Made by a program: the position numbers and the translations under genes. Positions 6,540 through 10,815 of a stretch of DNA of 10,815 bases are shown piece after piece (the first letter of the stretch is position 1; every line of letters starts with the position of its first letter). Below the pieces are notes generated by a model, which saw only the letters and a program-made list of their open reading frames with translations, did no database searches and had not been told where the DNA came from. The DNA is from CAYVDH01 sp964450355 (GTDB lineage Bacteria > Bacteroidota > Bacteroidia > NS11-12g > UBA955), in the NCBI GenBank assembly GCA_964450355.1, contig CAYVDH010000121.1, forward strand, positions 1 through 10,815. Direction: 5' to 3'.

Positions 6540-6613
6540 AATATCAATTAACCAATAACAATTCAACCATACAACAATTTAACAATTAACCAATAACAAT
6601 TCAACAATTAACC

Positions 6614-6728
6614 AATTTAAGAATTTTTAGATTTTTATATTTTCTAATTTTGAAATACCAATTGTTATGATTTTAATTTTCTTCCTATACGTTTTAACAA
6701 ATAACAATTAACAAATAACAAATAACAA
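6614..6728 (+). repeat. Imperfect direct repeat, copy 2
   Basis: This is the second copy of the segment at 6431-6539, offset by about 185 bp. It begins AATTTAAGAATTTTTAGATT and carries the 38-bp identical block at 6689-6726. The middle parts differ (for example CCAATAGTAATAATATTATT versus CCAATTGTTATGATTTTAAT), so the duplication is old or the copies evolve quickly. Confidence 0.75.
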
Positions 6729-7035
6729 ATCTCTATTAACTATTAACAATTCAACAATTCATTCCACTTTCTTCGTTTATCCTATTAACAATTAACCAAT
6801 CTCAATTAACAATTAACTAATAACCAATATCAATTAACAATTAACAATTAACCAATATCAATTAACAATTAACTAATAACCAATAACAATTAACAATTAA
6901 CCAATATCAATTAACTAAAAACCATCAACTATTAACTTTTAACAAATCTCTATTAACAATTAAACAATTCAACAATGTAACAATTAACCTAAATCAATAA
7001 ATGAATATCAACATGAAAAATGATTAAAAAATCAA

Positions 7036-7043
7036 TACATTTG
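7036..7043 (+). promoter_or_regulatory. -7 element (TACATTTG) of the sensor-kinase operon
   Basis: TACATTTG is a perfect match to TAnnTTTG. It lies 20 bp before the TTG start at 7064, so transcription would start near 7048-7050 with a leader of about 15 nt. The -33 region is poor: the nearest candidate is ATG at 7013-7015 with a 20-bp spacer. The degenerate repeat region ends about 45 bp upstream. Confidence 0.5.
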
Positions 7044-7063
7044 TTTGATTTTAGATAAACAAT

Positions 7064-9979
7064 TTGAAAACAAGTTTACACTTTCATAAACTCCTTATAA
7101 CTCTTATATTATATGCAATTGCCTTTATATCAGAGGCTCAAACTAGAAATTATTATTATTACAACACCCAAAATGGGTTGCCTAGCAACATTGTTTATGA
7201 TATTTTAGAAGATAAAACTGGGTTTATTTGGATTGCAACTGACCAAGGGGTAAGTAGATTCGATGGTAAAAAATTTGTCAATTTTTCGAGCAAAGATGGT
7301 CTAACAGATAATGATGTTTTCAAACTATTTGAAGACAATGAAGGCAGAATTTGGTTTTTTCCATTTAAAACTGAGCCATGTTTTTATTTTGATGGAAAAA
7401 TATATAATTCAAAAAACAACAAACAATTAAAAAATTATGTATTCCCTCAAAATTGGGTCATTTCATACAGCTACGATCCCAACTCAAAACACTTGATGTT
7501 CATGCAAGGGAAAGACTCATTTGATGGCAAAATGGTAGATTTAATCAACCCAAATAACTATTTTTTTTTGAGATCTTTATTTATCCCAAATGGCATATTT
7601 ATTCATTTCACAATAAACAATGAACACTATTTCACCACAAAGGAGAATGGTGATGTTTTATACATTGTGAAAAATCATCAGTTAGTAGCTAAACATAAAA
7701 ATAAATCGCTAGATGGTATAAAATACATGTTGAGCAATGACAGGATGATCATTGACAATCTCAAAAAAAACAAAATATACTTCGCTAAAATCAGCTCAGA
7801 ATCTTTACTTATAACAGATTCTATCACCTATGATGTTTCATTTAAAAACTTTAATTTCATTAATAACCCTAGTCAACTTTATGCTTTTAACTACGACTTA
7901 GGCATGTGTAAAATAGATGGTTCAAGCTATCAAGCTATTGGTGAATTTGACAACCAATTAAACATCTTTAATGGGTTGATTGATAAAAGAAAAAACATTT
8001 GGTACAACACTCATTCTAATGGAATATACATGTTCCCTTGCAATGTTTTCAAGACTTATAACTCCAAAAACTCTCCTAATTTAATAGAAGACAGATTGTT
8101 ATCTATTTCAAAATTAAATTCAATATATATTGGTCATGAAAACAAAGGAATTAGTGCATTCAACCATCAATCATTCAAAAATTTAAACATTGAACTAAAT
8201 CAAACTAAAACAAGACTATTAAAACTCATTCAAGTTGATGATTACATATTGGGTTGTGGCGACAACATATTAATTAAAATTAAAGATGGCAAACATGAAC
8301 GAATAAATTTTAAACAAAAATACGCTTTTAAAGACATCGAATACTGCAACAATGAAATCATATTAGCAACTCACATTGGATTTATTATACTTAATAAAAA
8401 ATTTGAACTTATTAAAGCTGGAAGCAAGATAAGGCATACTTGTGCATTTAAAACTAAAAATGGAATTTTATATTTAGGTGGATTAAAGGGATTGTACTAT
8501 GAAAATGATTCCATTATAAAACTAAAATTAAATCCTGTATTAGATGAGGCAAGAATTTCAGACATCAAGGAAGATGAAAAAGGTTTTCTTTGGGTAACTA
8601 CATACAGCAATGGGGTTTTTATAACCAATTTAAAAAAGACAATTCATCTCACTGAGTTTGAAAACGAGATGAACAAAAACTTTATTTCAAGTTCAATATG
8701 CAAAGACATATTAGAATACAAAAATGAAATGTGGATTTCTTCGAACAAAGGCATAAACAGATTAAAATTGTTAGACTTCGATAATCAGAAATGTAGAATT
8801 AAAATGTACACCAAAGCCAGCGGTTTGCCTTATGAAGACATCAATTCATTGATCATTAATAATGACACTGTCTATGCTGCTAGTTCAGAGGGATTGGTAA
8901 CATTTAACCTCAATCAAATTGATGACAATTTATTGCCAATAACTGTGATTAATTCCATTTCAATTAATTCTAAAGACAGCAATTTAAACAACTATTCAGA
9001 ATTAAAAAACAATCAAAACAACATTTCATTTTATTTATCAGGCATATTACATGTAGGCGGAAATGGAGTAAAATTCAAATACAGACTTATAGGATTAAAT
9101 CAACAATGGACTTATACCGAAAATGATAAAATTGATTTTGTGGGATTGAAACATGGCAAATACACCTTTGAAGTGTATGCAATAAATTCAGACAACAAAT
9201 CATCTTTAAAACCACAGACATTTACTTTTACAATACTTCCACCCTATTATCTCACATGGTGGTTTTTAGTTAGTATAGGATTGTTGATTATTGGTTTAAG
9301 CTATTTTATAATCAATAAAAAAATTCAGTTGGCCAAAGAAAAAGAGAAAACCAATTCTCAAATTTCAGATTTGAAAATGCAAGCACTGAGAGCCCAAATG
9401 AATCCCCATTTCATATTTAATGCTTTGACTTCCATTCAATATTTCTTTTCGAGACACGATGAATTATCTGCCAACAAATACATGACAAGTTTTGCTAGTT
9501 TGATAAGGCAAACATTGAACTCGAGTAGAAAAAGTTTTAATACATTGTCTGATGAAATAGAAATATTGGATAAATACATAGGATTAGAAATATTGAGGTT
9601 AGAGAAACCTACAGAATATTCTATACAAATTGGAGATAACATAAACTCAGATTCCTTATTATTGCCTTCGATGTTGTTACAACCTTTGGTTGAAAACGCC
9701 TTAATACATGGAGTGAGACATACTGCTAGTGACACAGGTAAACTGATTATTGATATTCAAGAAAAGAACAATTTGGTAAGCATTACCATCATAGACAATG
9801 GCCCTGGCATAAATTCAAACAAGGTAAGTAAACAATCAACAGGACTTGACATAACCAATCAACGAATAGACACCATCAATCAAATCTACCATTTAGATTT
9901 AAGACTTACAATTACAGATTTATCAAACATCAACAAAACTGGCACTCAAGTAAATTTAAAATTAAAAGCAAGTTATTAA
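7064..9979 (+). CDS. LytS-type sensor histidine kinase with periplasmic two-component propeller and Y_Y_Y domain
   Basis: The 971-aa protein has a signal peptide (1-25, ..ISEA-Q). A degenerate beta-propeller follows, with recognisable blades at 36-73 ('NGLPSNIVYDILEDKTGFIW'), 77-97, near 311-321, near 500-518 ('DIKEDEKGFLWVTTYSNGVF') and 586-620. Next come a Y_Y_Y domain (about 660-726), a transmembrane helix (732-750), a short linker helix and a His_kinase/HATPase module. The phosphoacceptor is H782 in 'QMNPHFIFNALTSIQYFF', the ATP-binding N box has N878 in 'LVENALIHG', and the G box is D911-N-G-P-G915. These key residues are present, so it should be an active membrane kinase that reads an extracytoplasmic signal and phosphorylates the regulator 2 nt downstream. 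There is no fused REC or HTH domain, unlike Bacteroides hybrid systems. The TTG start is forced: an in-frame stop lies at 7052-7054, and TTG directly precedes the signal peptide. The ligand is unknown. Confidence 0.92.
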   Translation: MKTSLHFHKLLITLILYAIAFISEAQTRNYYYYNTQNGLPSNIVYDILEDKTGFIWIATDQGVSRFDGKKFVNFSSKDGLTDNDVFKLFEDNEGRIWFFPFKTEPCFYFDGKIYNSKNNKQLKNYVFPQNWVISYSYDPNSKHLMFMQGKDSFDGKMVDLINPNNYFFLRSLFIPNGIFIHFTINNEHYFTTKENGDVLYIVKNHQLVAKHKNKSLDGIKYMLSNDRMIIDNLKKNKIYFAKISSESLLITDSITYDVSFKNFNFINNPSQLYAFNYDLGMCKIDGSSYQAIGEFDNQLNIFNGLIDKRKNIWYNTHSNGIYMFPCNVFKTYNSKNSPNLIEDRLLSISKLNSIYIGHENKGISAFNHQSFKNLNIELNQTKTRLLKLIQVDDYILGCGDNILIKIKDGKHERINFKQKYAFKDIEYCNNEIILATHIGFIILNKKFELIKAGSKIRHTCAFKTKNGILYLGGLKGLYYENDSIIKLKLNPVLDEARISDIKEDEKGFLWVTTYSNGVFITNLKKTIHLTEFENEMNKNFISSSICKDILEYKNEMWISSNKGINRLKLLDFDNQKCRIKMYTKASGLPYEDINSLIINNDTVYAASSEGLVTFNLNQIDDNLLPITVINSISINSKDSNLNNYSELKNNQNNISFYLSGILHVGGNGVKFKYRLIGLNQQWTYTENDKIDFVGLKHGKYTFEVYAINSDNKSSLKPQTFTFTILPPYYLTWWFLVSIGLLIIGLSYFIINKKIQLAKEKEKTNSQISDLKMQALRAQMNPHFIFNALTSIQYFFSRHDELSANKYMTSFASLIRQTLNSSRKSFNTLSDEIEILDKYIGLEILRLEKPTEYSIQIGDNINSDSLLLPSMLLQPLVENALIHGVRHTASDTGKLIIDIQEKNNLVSITIIDNGPGINSNKVSKQSTGLDITNQRIDTINQIYHLDLRLTITDLSNINKTGTQVNLKLKASY

Positions 9980-9981
9980 TT

Positions 9982-10740
9982 ATGACCAAATACAATACCA
10001 TCATTATAGATGACGAATCACACAGCAGAGAAATTCTAACCGATTACATTAAAAAGTATTGCTTAGATATTGAGATAATGGATACGGCAAAAAATGTGAG
10101 CGAGGCCTATGAAAAAATCATCACATTAAAGCCTCAGCTTGTGTTTTTGGACATCTCATTATTGGATGAAAATGCTTTTGATTTGTTGGCAAAGTTCAAT
10201 GAGATCAATTTTGAAATTATTTTTATTACTGCTTATAATGATTATGCAATCAAGGCCATAAAATTTTCGGCAATAGATTATTTATTGAAACCAATCAATA
10301 TAGAGCAACTGGTAAATGCTGTGAGTAAGGCAATAAAAAGGATGAATGAAAAAAGCACTTTAAATCATTTTAAGTATTTTGCTGAAAACCTTAAACAAAA
10401 AGACCAGATAAATAAAATTGCATTACCAACGCTAGAGGGTTATATTTTTGTAGAGACGAATCACATAGTAAGGTGTTTGGCATCGGGAAGTTACACTGAG
10501 TTTTTCTTTACAAACAGGAAACCAATATTGGTATCAAAGGGATTAAAAGAATATGAAGAGTTATTAGAAGGCAGCCATTTTATCAGGGTTCATCATTCAC
10601 ATTTAATCAACTTGCAACATGTATCAGAATACCACAAGGGCAAGTCATCATATATTACCATGTCCGATAGTTCATCAGTAGAAGTAAGTGTGCGCAAGCG
10701 CGATGAATTCCTTGAAAGACTTCAGGATTTGAAGGCTTAA
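9982..10740 (+). CDS. LytTR-family response regulator (REC-LytTR)
   Basis: The 252-aa protein has a receiver domain (about 4-120) with acidic pair D10/D11, phosphoacceptor D57 ('LVFLDISLLDE'), T83 and K103 ('DYLLKPI'). A LytTR DNA-binding domain follows (about 145-250), with the typical 'FIRVHHSHLINLQHVSEY' core (200-217) and terminal 'SSVEVSVRKRDEFLERL'. All catalytic receiver residues are intact. The family binds direct repeats upstream of target genes as a dimer after phosphorylation. The gene starts 2 nt after the kinase stop, so the two are co-transcribed and almost certainly cognate. The targets are not visible; autoregulation is possible but no clear LytTR direct repeat was found before 7064. 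The 75 bp after the stop contain no gene and no convincing terminator. Confidence 0.95.
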   Translation: MTKYNTIIIDDESHSREILTDYIKKYCLDIEIMDTAKNVSEAYEKIITLKPQLVFLDISLLDENAFDLLAKFNEINFEIIFITAYNDYAIKAIKFSAIDYLLKPINIEQLVNAVSKAIKRMNEKSTLNHFKYFAENLKQKDQINKIALPTLEGYIFVETNHIVRCLASGSYTEFFFTNRKPILVSKGLKEYEELLEGSHFIRVHHSHLINLQHVSEYHKGKSSYITMSDSSSVEVSVRKRDEFLERLQDLKA

Positions 10741-10815
10741 TACAGTTATTGGAATCAAAATCAATAGCGTCCTAAATAAATAAAAAAAGAAAGGGAAGTT
10801 TTTATCCTCAGAGTT

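Larger units (their letters stand above)
6411..6990. repeat. Degenerate AT-rich repeat region (AACAATTAAC / AACCAATAAC-type units)
   Basis: About 570 bp are built almost entirely from short overlapping words such as AACAATTAAC, AACCAATAAC, AACAAATAAC, CAATATCAATTAAC and AACAATTCAAC. G is almost absent from the plus strand. TAA occurs every few bases, so no coding is possible on the plus strand, and no credible gene is seen on the minus strand. The units are irregular in spacing, unlike the perfect 8-bp array next to it. The region fills the space between that array and the sensor-kinase promoter. No RNA gene or transposase was recognised. Confidence 0.85.

Noticed and set aside
6174..6990. 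CRISPR array or integron-like array
   Set aside because: There is no alternation of constant repeats with unique spacers. The repeats are either contiguous 8-bp units or degenerate words, and no cas, integrase or attC-like structure is present.

Overview
The window is strongly AT-rich and looks like a Bacteroidota chromosome, probably of a Flavobacteriales- or Chitinophagales-like lineage and probably a draft or metagenomic scaffold. The protein families support this: a PorT-type beta-barrel protein, a carboxypeptidase-regulatory/plug/barrel outer-membrane protein, a two-component-propeller LytS-type sensor kinase with a LytTR regulator, and a stand-alone MnmC2-type methyltransferase. Promoter-like sites fit TTG-N19-TAnnTTTG, no Shine-Dalgarno sites are evident, and two genes are forced to use GTG or TTG starts. 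A run of exactly 100 N at 6228-6327 marks an assembly gap.

Layout. On the minus strand, 1-437 is the 5' part of a small outer-membrane beta-barrel protein that runs off the window, and 593-1384 encodes a secreted protein with an NTR/TIMP-like N-terminus and MORN-like repeats. A 141-bp divergent intergenic region follows. On the plus strand, 1526-5329 is a compact gene set: CoA-transferase subunit A, then a large outer-membrane barrel protein after 4 nt, then an MnmD-type tRNA methyltransferase with a 1-nt overlap. Spacing suggests one operon, although the functions are unrelated. The CoA-transferase beta subunit, which carries the catalytic glutamate, is not in the window. Next comes a monocistronic RRM RNA-binding protein gene (5452-5742) with a good Bacteroidota promoter and a clear terminator.

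From 5808 to 7063 the sequence is mostly not functional coding DNA. It holds what looks like a decayed minus-strand gene (5898-6165, one stop and one frameshift), an 8-bp tandem array (TTTTTGGA) interrupted by the 100-N gap, and about 570 bp of degenerate AACAATTAAC/AACCAATAAC-type repeats containing a roughly 110-bp imperfect duplication. Open frames across the 8-bp array exist only because the unit has no stop in any frame on either strand.

From 7064 to 10740 lies a two-gene signalling operon. It consists of a 971-aa periplasmic-propeller/Y_Y_Y/transmembrane LytS-type histidine kinase and, 2 nt later, a REC-LytTR response regulator. They very likely form a cognate pair; the signal and target genes cannot be read from this window. 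I see no clear mobile element, CRISPR array, RNA gene or defence system. The most unusual parts are the repeat region, the gene remnant beside it and the NTR-MORN protein.
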